This document shows, in pieces, positions 54,432-62,155 of a stretch of DNA of 64,000 nt (position 1 is the first letter of the stretch; each line of letters begins with the position of its first letter). Under the pieces are notes generated by a model. The model made no database searches, was not told the DNA's origin, and worked only from the letters and a program-made list of their open reading frames with translations. Both the position numbers and the translations under genes were made by a program. Source of the stretch: an uncultured Prevotella sp. (lineage in GTDB: Bacteria > Bacteroidota > Bacteroidia > Bacteroidales > Bacteroidaceae); NCBI GenBank assembly GCA_905234845.1, contig CAJOIW010000005.1, positions 1 through 64,000 on the forward strand. The letters are read 5' to 3'.

Positions 54432-54592
54432 CTGAAAAAGGAAGAAGAGCAACAACTTGTTGCTCTTTTTTATTTGGAACGAATGGTTCTGGGCCAAAGG
54501 TCGCCTCATCCCGACATGATGACATGGGTAATGGCGACACACTTTCTGGTTGTTTTTGATAATGAAGCGTAAGCCCCAAAGGGGCGTAAGAA

Positions 54593-54768
54593 TACAGGCA
54601 GGTGGTGAAGCATAGCGGAACCCCTGCTATGTGATGGTGATATTATAAACCCCGAAGGGGTGACAGAAACACCAATGATTACTTCTGTCACCCCTTCGGG
54701 GTTTATTTTGTTGGCTACCTGCTTGCAGGGGTTCCGTTTGCTTCGCTGCACTCCACCACCTGCCTGTA
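54593..54768. repeat. Long cruciform-forming intergenic repeat
   Basis: Three nested perfectly paired segments: 54593-54607 with 54754-54768 (15 bp), 54615-54627 with 54725-54736 (about 12 bp), and 54646-54668 with 54683-54705 (23 bp, 14-base loop). No gene lies within; it fills the region between tRNA-Pro and the split RNA gene. Confidence 0.85.
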
Positions 54769-54884
54769 ATCTGCCACCCCTCGGGGTGATCTTGTGGCAA
54801 TAACAATATCATTACTTTTCTTGTGAATCACGAATGCTCTTTTTGATTCAAAATTTCACACAACTAAATAAAAATTCATATTTC

Positions 54885-54915
54885 TTGCGAAAGAAGTAGA
54901 TTTTTTGTATCTTTG
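54885..54915 (+). promoter_or_regulatory. Promoter of the split structured RNA
   Basis: TTG (54885-54887), 20 bases, TATCTTTG (54908-54915). It lies about 50 bases upstream of the base-paired RNA, suggesting a processed 5' leader. Confidence 0.55.
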
Positions 54916-54963
54916 TGGCGTGAAATCATAAAATGACGTGCCTATGTAACAAAACAGACAGAA

Positions 54964-55106
54964 GACATTAAGATAAAAAAGCGTTAGCTTTATTCTTGTT
55001 TCGGAAATTTCGCCAAAAATTAAAGAAGCATTCAAGAGTAAAAGTTAAACGCTCACGCATTTGCGTGGGCTTTTACTCGTATATGAATGCAAGGTGTTTG
55101 GCGATA
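54964..55106 (+). ncRNA. 5' three-quarters of a 6S-RNA-like rod-shaped RNA, split by an integrated element
   Basis: Internal helices are 55011-55017/55097-55103, 55028-55034/55084-55090, 55036-55044/55070-55078 and 55052-55059/55062-55069, making a long hairpin. Two more 5' arms, ATAAAAAAGCGT (54973-54984) and GTTTCGGA (54998-55005), have no partner here but pair exactly with sequence beyond the element (61461-61472, with one G-U, and 61433-61440). Joined at TTGGCGATA the RNA is about 189 nt with a bubble of 13 and 20 bases, as in 6S RNA. The family name is inferred from shape and length. Confidence 0.6.
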
Positions 55107-55141
55107 ACTTATTGAAAAACTTGTAACTGATTGATATATAA

Positions 55142-55172
55142 ACAAAAAGCCCACTTTGTTATGAAAGTGGGT
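55142..55172 (-). terminator. Terminator of the element's leftmost transcript
   Basis: On the minus strand CCCACTTTCATAACAAAGTGGG is followed by CTTTTTG. The remaining 55107-55345 contains GTAACAAAA direct repeats (55171-55179, 55182-55190) and no gene. Confidence 0.65.
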
Positions 55173-55345
55173 AACAAAACAGTAACAAAATGGCTTTTTA
55201 TGGCTCATTAGTGGGCTTTTCTTTTGCTTTTCTGGGTGCAAAGGTACAAATAAAATCCCGATTATCGAATTTTTGAGTTTATTTTTTGAAATCTCTTTGT
55301 GACAAGTCGGCTTTCATCGTGCGCGCGCGTGTGAAGGTCGGCTCA

Positions 55346-55780
55346 TTATTCCTCCTTCTTTCTTGGTCTGCCTGGTCGCTTCCCCAAAATATCCGAAAGA
55401 AAATACACCCCTTTGTTTAATTCAGACTGCAAAATATATCCGGCTTTCACGCCTTGCACAAAAGCCCATTTAGAAAGCGGTTCTGCAAGGTTTTCGGGGT
55501 AGTTACTGAAGGTCGAGTGACGAAAATAATAAATTAAATCCTGCTCTTGGTGTGGTACTGTTGTAGCCAACACTTGTCCTCCTGCTTCCTCAAACCTCAG
55601 AAAATAGCCTTGCAACATGGCTTTTATATCTGGCAGTCCGTAACTAACTTGTACAGATACTTCTTTTGCATTACTGCTTATACGTCTTTTTCTGACTATC
55701 ATATCCACATCTTGTTTTGTGGAGGCTCTCGTTGCTACATCGAGCAACAAAAGCCTCCTGTTAGTTACTTGCCTTAGCAA
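55346..55780 (-). CDS. Element-encoded protein with C-terminal AT-hook-like tail
   Basis: A 144-residue protein I do not recognise. A basic N-terminus, a central helical part (PDIKAMLQGYFLRFEEAGGQ) and a C-terminal GKRPGRPRKKEE resembling an AT-hook that could bind the minor groove. It overlaps the preceding 73-residue gene by seven bases and is the last gene of the element's operon. Confidence 0.55.
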   Translation of the reverse strand: MLRQVTNRRLLLLDVATRASTKQDVDMIVRKRRISSNAKEVSVQVSYGLPDIKAMLQGYFLRFEEAGGQVLATTVPHQEQDLIYYFRHSTFSNYPENLAEPLSKWAFVQGVKAGYILQSELNKGVYFLSDILGKRPGRPRKKEE

Positions 55781-55995
55781 AAGGTTGCTTCAATCTGCTG
55801 TTGATAATTAGCATCCCTTTCGTTTTCGGCTCTGAGTTTAGCAACTCTTTGTTTAACAAAGTCGCTTGCCGCTTGGTGTGCCTGGTCCTGTCTGCCATGC
55901 ACCTTTTCAGACAAACTCATTAACAACTCTCTTTCTGTCTGGTCGAGACGTGCCAACTGCTCATCGTCGAGCATTGCTAAAAAACTTCCTGTCAT
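55774..55995 (-). CDS. Small helical element-encoded protein
   Basis: A 73-residue charged protein predicted to be mostly helical (MLDDEQLARLDQTERELLMS, RVAKLRAENERDANYQQQIE). No family recognised. It overlaps its downstream neighbour and lies 17 bases after the 218-residue gene, so the three are probably co-transcribed. Confidence 0.5.
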   Translation of the reverse strand: MTGSFLAMLDDEQLARLDQTERELLMSLSEKVHGRQDQAHQAASDFVKQRVAKLRAENERDANYQQQIEATFC

Positions 55996-56012
55996 GTCTT
56001 TTTGTGTTTGTG

Positions 56013-56669
56013 TTATAAAAATAATTTGGGTCGGTTGCCGTATTTGGTCATTGCCTCCTTCATCTTTGGGTCGGTTGTAATCATCACCCCATCAGTAAAG
56101 CTTACTGCATACCGTGTAACATCTTCAGCCATTGCAAACAAATCTGCAAGGTGGTGGGGGTTAATGTCGTTGGCATCCTCAAACTCCCTTAACTCTGTAA
56201 TGGCTTCTTTTGCTGCCATTAGACGGTTAAAGTGTTCTTGCGCTGCCTCTGGTATCTGCTTTCGTGCCTTTTCATCTACAATTTCGACAATGTTTGTAAC
56301 ATAGTAGTTTCGTATCTGCTCATCATAGACAATCCTTGCATCTGGGTTTTCCCTCACAAATGCTTGTATGAAGTTAATATGTAGGCTTGCAGCCTTCTTA
56401 ATCTTTCTCCACTCCTCTGCCATCTGTTCCCTTGTAACCGCTGTTAGGTGTGTTGCGCTTTCAATCTTCCTGCATTGTCCGATGATATACGCAGAAAGCC
56501 ACGCCTCGGTTATTTGTCGAAGTTCTGGCAAATCGGGCAAATCTTCCATCTGCCTGAGTGAGTTGTAAGCGTTTTGTAAACGTCTTACTTTGGCTCTGAA
56601 AGCCTGATCAGCCTCTTCAAGTTCTCGCTGAATAACGATGCTCTTGGGTAGTTCATTTGTTTTTGCCAT
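56013..56669 (-). CDS. Element-encoded helical protein of unknown function
   Basis: A 218-residue protein with long amphipathic helices (IQRELEEADQAFRAKVRRLQ, MAEEWRKIKKAASLHINFIQ) and no recognised motif. A TAACTTTG box on the minus strand (56703-56696) lies just upstream, so it heads the three-gene transcript leaving the iteron region. Possibly structural or DNA-associated; not assignable. Confidence 0.55.
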   Translation of the reverse strand: MAKTNELPKSIVIQRELEEADQAFRAKVRRLQNAYNSLRQMEDLPDLPELRQITEAWLSAYIIGQCRKIESATHLTAVTREQMAEEWRKIKKAASLHINFIQAFVRENPDARIVYDEQIRNYYVTNIVEIVDEKARKQIPEAAQEHFNRLMAAKEAITELREFEDANDINPHHLADLFAMAEDVTRYAVSFTDGVMITTDPKMKEAMTKYGNRPKLFL

Positions 56670-56861
56670 AATCTATTTATGTTAAAAATTCACGGCAAAG
56701 TTATTGCTATACCATCACAGAAAAAAGCAAACTTTCGGAAAAGTTGGCATAATCGGGAAAAATTACCAAACAAAAATTTGTCACTCGCTTTCGCTCGTTG
56801 TTTATGTTCTTTGTTTGGGGTTCGGCATTCGCTTCGCTCATATTGTCGGCATTGTGCTAAC

Positions 56862-57035
56862 GCCATAATCTTAGTACAACTTTTGTACTGCTACATTGAC
56901 ACAAAAAACATGCTTCTATGTTAGTACAACAAAACCCCTTATATATTTATATATATAAAGGGGGTTGTTTTTGTACTTAAACATCAAAGTGCAAGTTAGT
57001 ACAAAATTAAACTAATCTGTACTAAGTTGTACCAT
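56862..57035. other. Candidate replication origin of the element: GTACAA iterons around an AT-rich dyad
   Basis: TTAGTACAA or its complement occurs at about 56871, 56883, 56921, 56971, 56995 and 57019, with a degenerate TTGTACC at 57028. Between them AACCCCTTATATAT and ATATATAAAGGGGGTT (56931-56966) form an AT-rich dyad. It lies directly after the ATPase gene. The layout is that of iteron origins; function is not shown. Confidence 0.45.
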
Positions 57036-57039
57036 GTGC

Positions 57040-58374
57040 CTAAGTTGAGGTTAAACTATAACAAGACGTTTCTTTGTTGAGGCTTATTATACCCATGTCC
57101 TTTGCTTTCTTCAATCGGTTGTTAAACGTGCTGTGGGTCAATCCTGCTTGCTGCTCAAGTTCGCCATTTGTTAGAGATTTTCCTCCGCTTAGAAGTTTTG
57201 TAAAGAGTTGTCTTGCCATCATGTCGGCTTTTGGCTCTGTCTTAACCTCTGCATCGTGTTTCGGTTTTATGGTTCGTGCTTTCATGTGGTCGGCTTCTTT
57301 GGCGTTACCTATTTCCTCAAAATAGAGTAAAGCCCCATCTTTCTTAACCTCTGCACTTATCACGTTATCTGCACCGTACATTATACGCCCGTATCTGGCT
57401 TTTATCTGCTTAATATAGCGTATATCCACGCCCCATGCTGAAAAGCCTATTGCAAACGCAGAATCGAGGAAATTAAGCACTCGCTTACTGCCTGCCAAAT
57501 CATTAGTAGAAATTGGCCTTATTGTTTCCTTTTTCGGTGTGTGTGCCATTACTAAGATGCTCCAGTTATGCCGTTTCTTCATCCTTATAAGTTTCATCAT
57601 TAACTTTCCGGCTAAATCGCCATCTTCCATGTTAGCACAAAGCCACGTCAAATTGTCAACAATAATAGTATCAACTCCCAGATCCAAAGCATCTTTTTCT
57701 ATGCCGTCAACAAGTAGCGTCTCAAAGTTCTTTAATTCTACTTGGTTAAAATCAACGTCACCACGTATCAGGTTGTCGGGAAATTCAAAAGGATTTCCTT
57801 CGCTGTCTTTATAACGCATTTCAACTTGTTTTTCTGTGAGCTCAAAGTCAAAATACAAGACTTTTTTTTCTTTTGCAATCTCCCTTGCAATCTGTACCGC
57901 TAAAGTGCTTTTACTTGTACCCGTATCACCGAATAAGCAACAAATTTCGCCCTCATACCAAAATGTTTTCCACAATGGCAAAGGGTCGGCTAACTCTCGG
58001 CTTTCCTCAAGAGTCTTATTAAAACTTTTGTATTGGAACAAACCGCAAAGCCTGTTGTCATCTTCTTTTTTGTAGTCCATGGTGCTTTGTACGCTGTTAT
58101 CTTTCATTGAGCTTGCCGACACATCAACCGCGCTATAATAAGCCGTTGTGTGTCCGTTGTGCTTTTCCTCACGCTTTGTTAACAAGTCGGCATTATAGAG
58201 TTTCTTTATATTGTCATAAACGCGGCTTATATTATAGCCCAAATCTGCTGCACATTTCTTTGCATTGTTGCCGGGGTTGCTTTCGAAATAATGATAAATC
58301 GCTTTGGCGGCATCGCTGCTTGTCAATAGCCTTTCCTGGTCTATCGGTGAGGCTTTCTTTCTTCCCTTTCTCAT
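57040..58374 (-). CDS. RecA-fold ATPase/helicase with N- and C-terminal winged helices (RepA-like)
   Basis: A 444-residue protein. Residues 17-80 are a winged helix (AAKAIYHYFESNPG ... LTKREEKHNG). The RecA-like core has a Walker A at residues 149-156, GDTGTSKS, in which the usual glycine before lysine is serine, and a Walker B TIIVDNLTWL. A C-terminal helix-turn-helix (LTNGELEQQAGLTHSTFNNR) follows. This is the layout of hexameric RepA-type replication helicases of small mobile elements. The start at 58374 overlaps the stop of the upstream HTH gene. Confidence 0.8.
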   Translation of the reverse strand: MRKGRKKASPIDQERLLTSSDAAKAIYHYFESNPGNNAKKCAADLGYNISRVYDNIKKLYNADLLTKREEKHNGHTTAYYSAVDVSASSMKDNSVQSTMDYKKEDDNRLCGLFQYKSFNKTLEESRELADPLPLWKTFWYEGEICCLFGDTGTSKSTLAVQIAREIAKEKKVLYFDFELTEKQVEMRYKDSEGNPFEFPDNLIRGDVDFNQVELKNFETLLVDGIEKDALDLGVDTIIVDNLTWLCANMEDGDLAGKLMMKLIRMKKRHNWSILVMAHTPKKETIRPISTNDLAGSKRVLNFLDSAFAIGFSAWGVDIRYIKQIKARYGRIMYGADNVISAEVKKDGALLYFEEIGNAKEADHMKARTIKPKHDAEVKTEPKADMMARQLFTKLLSGGKSLTNGELEQQAGLTHSTFNNRLKKAKDMGIISLNKETSCYSLTST

Positions 58375-58667
58375 TATTGCCCTCCTTTCTTTCCTGTGAC
58401 CGCGTAGGCAATCGCCTTTTGCTCTGCTTCCGTCTGGGTTGTAACGCGGTTCTGCTTCATCCATGCCTCAACCTCTGCACGGTCAAAGTAGAGTTGCTTG
58501 CCGTTCTGCTTGTAGTGGGGTATCTGACGGGTGCAAGTGAGTTTGTAAAGGTGACTCTTACTCAGTCCTGTGAGTAATGCCACATCTTCAAGGTTAAGCA
58601 CCGTCTTTGCTGCCAATAGGCTGTAACGCTTAATAGCTTCAAGTTCTGCCAAAATCTTTTCTTCCAT
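58374..58667 (-). CDS. HTH DNA-binding (excisionase-like) protein
   Basis: A 97-residue protein with a MerR/excisionase-type helix-turn-helix: LEDVALLTGLSKSHLYKLTC, then the wing IPHYKQNGKQLYFDRAEVEA. Such proteins act as excisionase or replication regulator in Bacteroidetes mobile elements. It is immediately upstream of and overlaps the ATPase gene, with a promoter at 58787-58819. Confidence 0.85.
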   Translation of the reverse strand: MEEKILAELEAIKRYSLLAAKTVLNLEDVALLTGLSKSHLYKLTCTRQIPHYKQNGKQLYFDRAEVEAWMKQNRVTTQTEAEQKAIAYAVTGKKGGQ

Positions 58668-58786
58668 GTTTCTAAAAGAGTTTGATTAAGTCGGGCAACC
58701 TATGTCAGCAAGTACACCTATTGCCCTGCTCACTCCTCTGGCGGGTTGAGGCTTGCTGTCCTCGGTTCACCTTCGAAATCACGGTG

Positions 58787-58819
58787 CAAAATTACCCTAT
58801 TAAAAACAGTTAAAGCAAA
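58787..58819 (-). promoter_or_regulatory. Promoter of the HTH-ATPase operon
   Basis: On the minus strand TTTG (58819-58816), 21 bases, TAATTTTG (58794-58787). Confidence 0.5.
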
Positions 58820-58825
58820 AAAGAA

Positions 58826-58870
58826 AATGCACCTTAATTGTCTGTTTTCAAGTGACAATTAAAGTGCATT
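58826..58870 (-). terminator. Terminator between the 263-residue gene and the HTH gene
   Basis: AATGCACCTTAATTGTC and GACAATTAAAGTGCATT pair almost perfectly; on the minus strand TTTTCTTTTTTGC follows. Confidence 0.75.
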
Positions 58871-58898
58871 ATAAGCAACTCTGCAAGTGTGTTACTGC

Positions 58899-59690
58899 TT
58901 AATCTAATCTGTTTTTAGCCCCCTTTATTTCCTCGACTGTGAACATTGACTCCGCAAAGTATCTGTTAAAACCCGTCTTGCTGCCAATATCCCCAAACTC
59001 ATTTTTTACCTGGGTGTAAGTGGGTCTATCCATCCAACCTTTCAAGACACATGCCAACAAAACCAAAACGGCATCTTTCCCCTTTTTGCCTTTCATTAAA
59101 ACATGAATCTTTTGCAACTTGCTTCCGTCCTCATCATCATTCATCTTGTCTTTAAAGGTCTCTGTTGGTCTGCCTCTTCTTCTGGTCGGCTTTTGTTCCG
59201 TGTGCTCGCATACTTCCTTCTTGGTGTCTGTCTGCTCAAACGTACCTCTTAACTCGTTTAGCCATTCTTCTTCGTAGGGGTTTGTTAATCCGTACTTTTT
59301 GCCAACCTTTAGTAATTGATGCATCAAGCCGTCAAGTTCAAGCGTAAGCCATTCGATAAGGTTTTCTGCTTGCTCTGCTAACTCTCTGCCAAACCTTTCT
59401 TTATAGCGTTCTAATCGCTCATCATACTTGTTTAAGATGCTGCACTTTGGCATTTGGGAAAGCATCAGGGCAAAGTATTGTTGCATTTCCTCTGGCTTGG
59501 AGCATACCTCCAACAAATCCTTCTCAATCACGTTTTGCGGGTTCCTTATATCGCCCCAATCTTGCAATATATCCATATAGCGAAATGCAATCCCCCTTGT
59601 TTCCTCATCCGTGAAGAAAGAAAGGTTATCAAGCGAGCCTAAAACCTCGTTTGTGTATTCTGCTATAGTCTGTGTTATCGTCTTATCCAT
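58899..59690 (-). CDS. Element-encoded protein of unknown function
   Basis: A 263-residue protein. The C-terminal segment KGKKGKDAVLVLLACVLKGW followed by DRPTYTQVKNEFGDIGSK resembles conserved proteins of other Bacteroidetes mobile elements, none with known function; a basic linker, TRRRGRPTETFKDKM, precedes it. The N-terminal half is acidic and helical. It is 13 bases after the 93-residue gene. Confidence 0.6.
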   Translation of the reverse strand: MDKTITQTIAEYTNEVLGSLDNLSFFTDEETRGIAFRYMDILQDWGDIRNPQNVIEKDLLEVCSKPEEMQQYFALMLSQMPKCSILNKYDERLERYKERFGRELAEQAENLIEWLTLELDGLMHQLLKVGKKYGLTNPYEEEWLNELRGTFEQTDTKKEVCEHTEQKPTRRRGRPTETFKDKMNDDEDGSKLQKIHVLMKGKKGKDAVLVLLACVLKGWMDRPTYTQVKNEFGDIGSKTGFNRYFAESMFTVEEIKGAKNRLD

Positions 59691-59703
59691 GCTTGTGAAT
59701 TGC

Positions 59704-59985
59704 TTATTGTATCAAACTTTCCAATGTGTCTATTTGTTGTTTAAGTTGGATTGCTTGGGCGGCAAATAGTCCGGCAATCCTACTTGTTGGCTTAACGTCT
59801 TTGTGGGAAATCTCATCAAGCAAATTTGCGGCTGCTGTAAGGGCTTCTATTACTGCGCCTACCTTGCTTGCTGTTCCAGCATCTTGTAGCCAATCACGCT
59901 TTATAAAGTTGGATGCAATAACATCGCTCGCCTCAACGAGGCTTTCTTCGCCCGTCTCAAAATTGGTAAATCTAAGTTTTTTCAT
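59704..59985 (-). CDS. Small element-encoded protein of unknown function
   Basis: A 93-residue protein starting MKKLRFTNFETGEESLVEAS and ending in a predicted coiled coil (FAAQAIQLKQQIDTLESLIQ). Its N-terminal strand pattern is common among short proteins of Bacteroidetes islands. No function assigned. It is probably co-transcribed with the 263-residue gene. Confidence 0.55.
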   Translation of the reverse strand: MKKLRFTNFETGEESLVEASDVIASNFIKRDWLQDAGTASKVGAVIEALTAAANLLDEISHKDVKPTSRIAGLFAAQAIQLKQQIDTLESLIQ

Positions 59986-60048
59986 TTGCTCAAAATTGAA
60001 AAATTAAAAAATCTCGGTGCAAGGTCACACCACATCTTGAAAAGCGTT

Positions 60049-60072
60049 AAAGGGGGGGGTGTACCCCCTTTA
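60049..60072 (-). terminator. Integrase terminator-like hairpin
   Basis: AAAGGGGG and CCCCCTTT with a short loop, six bases after the integrase stop codon on the minus strand. Confidence 0.55.
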
Positions 60073-60077
60073 TACGA

Positions 60078-61208
60078 TTATTCAAACAGCCTGCTTAACT
60101 GGTTTACTGCCTCATCCTTTTTCTTATCGATAATCTTTGCGTAAATCTGTGTTGTCTTTACCTGTGTGTGTCCTAACAACTTCGAGACGGTGTAAAGCTC
60201 CGCACCTGCTGTAAGTTCAAGCGTTGCAAACGTGTGTCTGGCAGTGTGAAACGTGACGTGCTTTGAGAGTCCGCTATTTGCTGCCCACGTTCTTAATACC
60301 ACGTTTAAGTAACATTGGCTCGGAAGGTTGAAAACCTTATCAGTGTCCTTTGCATTGCCACGCTCCGGCATCCATCTTAAAGCCTCCTTAGATAGTGGCA
60401 AATAGAGGGTCTTTTGTGTCTTTACCATCACAATTTTAACCCTGTATTGCTCACCATCCAAAAGCACATCACCCCACGTTAAAGCCTTAATATCGCTATA
60501 TCTCAAGCCACAAAAGCAACTGAATAGATAAGCCCTTTTAGTTGCTTCGTTGATGCAATCGGAGGCTATCAGCGTTTTAACCTCATCAACGGTTAAGTAT
60601 TCCCTTGTGCTTTCGGGTATCTTAATTCTCTGGTCACTGCTTATCTTCGTAATTGGGTTATATGGCAAAATCTCTTCTTTAACTGCCATATTCAAGGCAC
60701 AATTAAGGCATCTAAAGTAACCTGCAGTTGTCACGTTTGCCATCTGCAAGCCGTTCAGGTAGTCAATAAAGCCCAAACAATAAGCCTTGTCAACGTCTTT
60801 CATTGTCACCTTATCGCCTTTGTACAAAACAAGGTGTCTTATTGCCTTATCTATCTGCTTGCTGAAGGCATCACTCTGGCCCGTCTTTTTCTTGTGGTCG
60901 CTGTAATACCTCATCCAATCAATAAGTAGCATCTTAGAGCGTTGAGACGCTTTTGTTATTCCAGCCTCATCGTTTGCCATATCAATAAGCCGTTGCGACT
61001 TTATGGCTGTTGCTGCCTGAAGGGTGTTTTGGTTCTGTTGCCTTGTAGCCTCATCTATCTCTGGCACAATGTAGAGCTTTAGAAACTCATATTGTCGTTT
61101 GCCGTCTTTGTAGGTGTCAAGATAGATGCTTTGATTTCCATTCGCCAACTGCTTAAACCTGATCTTAATAGGTTCTTTGGCTTTCTTGGGTTGTTTTTTC
61201 TTTGCCAT
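60078..61208 (-). CDS. int: Tyrosine recombinase / integrase
   Basis: A 376-residue phage-type integrase. N-terminal Arm-like and SAM-like core-binding domains (residues about 15-200) precede the catalytic domain, where the conserved residues are visible: R in FCGLRYSDIKAL, H and R in HTARHTFATLEL, H in LLGHTQVKTTQIYAKI and the nucleophile Y in the same block. It lies next to the right attachment repeat and presumably recombines the TTGGCGATA core. Promoter at 61236-61266. Confidence 0.95.
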   Translation of the reverse strand: MAKKKQPKKAKEPIKIRFKQLANGNQSIYLDTYKDGKRQYEFLKLYIVPEIDEATRQQNQNTLQAATAIKSQRLIDMANDEAGITKASQRSKMLLIDWMRYYSDHKKKTGQSDAFSKQIDKAIRHLVLYKGDKVTMKDVDKAYCLGFIDYLNGLQMANVTTAGYFRCLNCALNMAVKEEILPYNPITKISSDQRIKIPESTREYLTVDEVKTLIASDCINEATKRAYLFSCFCGLRYSDIKALTWGDVLLDGEQYRVKIVMVKTQKTLYLPLSKEALRWMPERGNAKDTDKVFNLPSQCYLNVVLRTWAANSGLSKHVTFHTARHTFATLELTAGAELYTVSKLLGHTQVKTTQIYAKIIDKKKDEAVNQLSRLFE

Positions 61209-61235
61209 AATACCGTTATTGATTTGTTACCGCTG

Positions 61236-61291
61236 CAAAGATAAGCATTTTTTGTTACTCGACAAAGGAAAGTAACAAATAAGTAACAAAA
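61236..61291 (-). promoter_or_regulatory. Integrase promoter overlapped by GTAACAAA repeats
   Basis: On the minus strand TTTG (61266-61263), 19 bases, TATCTTTG (61243-61236). GTAACAAA or its complement occurs at about 61223, 61251, 61272 and 61283, surrounding the promoter; the same word is repeated at the left end (55171, 55182). Confidence 0.55.
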
Positions 61292-61430
61292 ATTAGATAA
61301 AAATAAGCCAAATAAGAGAAAAAAGCCTCATCTTTCAAACTCTGGCATACTGCTTAAAACGCTGATTTTATTAGGCTATTCTTTGGTTTATCTTTTCTCT
61401 TGGAAAAGTGACAATAGGTTATTGGCGATA

Positions 61431-61476
61431 CCTCCGAAACGTAGACGAAGTTATTAGTCCACGTTTTTTTATTGTC
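61431..61476 (+). ncRNA. Separated 3' fragment of the 6S-RNA-like RNA
   Basis: TCCGAAAC (61433-61440) and ACGTTTTTTTAT (61461-61472) are the missing partners of GTTTCGGA (54998-55005) and ATAAAAAAGCGT (54973-54984). It lies just right of the attachment repeat at 61422-61430. Nothing here looks like a promoter for the fragment. Confidence 0.6.
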
Positions 61477-61524
61477 TCAACTCTCGGTAAACCGGACTAT
61501 TACTCAAATGGACGAAATGGATGA

Positions 61525-61554
61525 TTGCCTTAAAAGGGTAAACCATTACCTTTG
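61525..61554 (+). promoter_or_regulatory. Promoter of the beta-barrel gene
   Basis: TTG (61525-61527), 19 bases, TACCTTTG (61547-61554), 46 bases before the start codon. Confidence 0.6.
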
Positions 61555-61599
61555 TCCCGATTTAAATAAACTTATTATTAACTTTTAAATGTAAGAAAA

Positions 61600-62154
61600 A
61601 TGAAAAAGTATTTGACAATTGCGATTTTCGCTATGTTTTGTGTAAACACATTTGCCCAAAAAGGTGATAAGGCTGTGGGGGTTAACCTTTCGTATGGTAC
61701 TGAGATTAAAAACATTGGTATCGGTGTCAAGGGACAATACAACTTCACAGATGCTATCCGTGCAGAACTCTCTGGTGACTATTTCTTAAAGAAGGATGAC
61801 CTGTCCATGTGGGATGTGAACCTTAACCTTCACTATCTTTTCCCCATTGGCGAGAAGCTCAAGGTATATCCACTTGCAGGTCTCTCCTATACAAATTGGA
61901 AGTTTGACTATTCTATTGACTTTGATGATTTTGGTGATTATGATACAGAATGGGCTAAATGGTCTGGTGCTGTTTCTGAAGATGATGAAGATTTCTCAGA
62001 CTCTTCTTCCGAAGGCCACTTTGGTGCCAATTTAGGAGGCGGCATTCAGTACGACCTGACTAAGAACCTTGTGATAAATGCAGAAGCAAAGTATCAAATC
62101 ATCAGCGATTTCAACCAAATAGTATTCGGCGTAGGTTTGGCTTATAAGTTCTAA
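61600..62154 (+). CDS. Small outer-membrane beta-barrel protein
   Basis: A 184-residue protein with signal peptide (residues 1-19, ending FAQ). The rest consists of alternating beta-strands (AVGVNLSYGTEIKNIGIGVK, GANLGGGIQYDLTKNLVINA) ending in an aromatic YKF, the usual barrel-assembly signal. One extracellular loop (residues about 107-140) is exceptionally acidic, with DFDDFGDYDTEWAKW and SEDDEDFSDSSSEG. It belongs to the OmpX/porin-like small barrels. The stop is one base before the next gene. Confidence 0.82.
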   Translation: MKKYLTIAIFAMFCVNTFAQKGDKAVGVNLSYGTEIKNIGIGVKGQYNFTDAIRAELSGDYFLKKDDLSMWDVNLNLHYLFPIGEKLKVYPLAGLSYTNWKFDYSIDFDDFGDYDTEWAKWSGAVSEDDEDFSDSSSEGHFGANLGGGIQYDLTKNLVINAEAKYQIISDFNQIVFGVGLAYKF

Positions 62155-62155
62155 T

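Larger units (their letters stand above)
55098..61430. mobile_element. Integrative element of about 6.3 kb with RepA-like ATPase and tyrosine recombinase
   Basis: It is bounded by the direct repeat TTGGCGATA (55098-55106 and 61422-61430). All seven or eight genes are on the minus strand: integrase nearest the right end, then two unknown genes, an HTH/excisionase-like gene, an ATPase, an iteron-like region and three unknown genes. No capsid, terminase, relaxase or conjugation genes are seen, so it resembles a phage satellite or a small mobilisable island that relies on a helper. GTAACAAA repeats near both ends may be recombinase arm sites. Confidence 0.75.
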
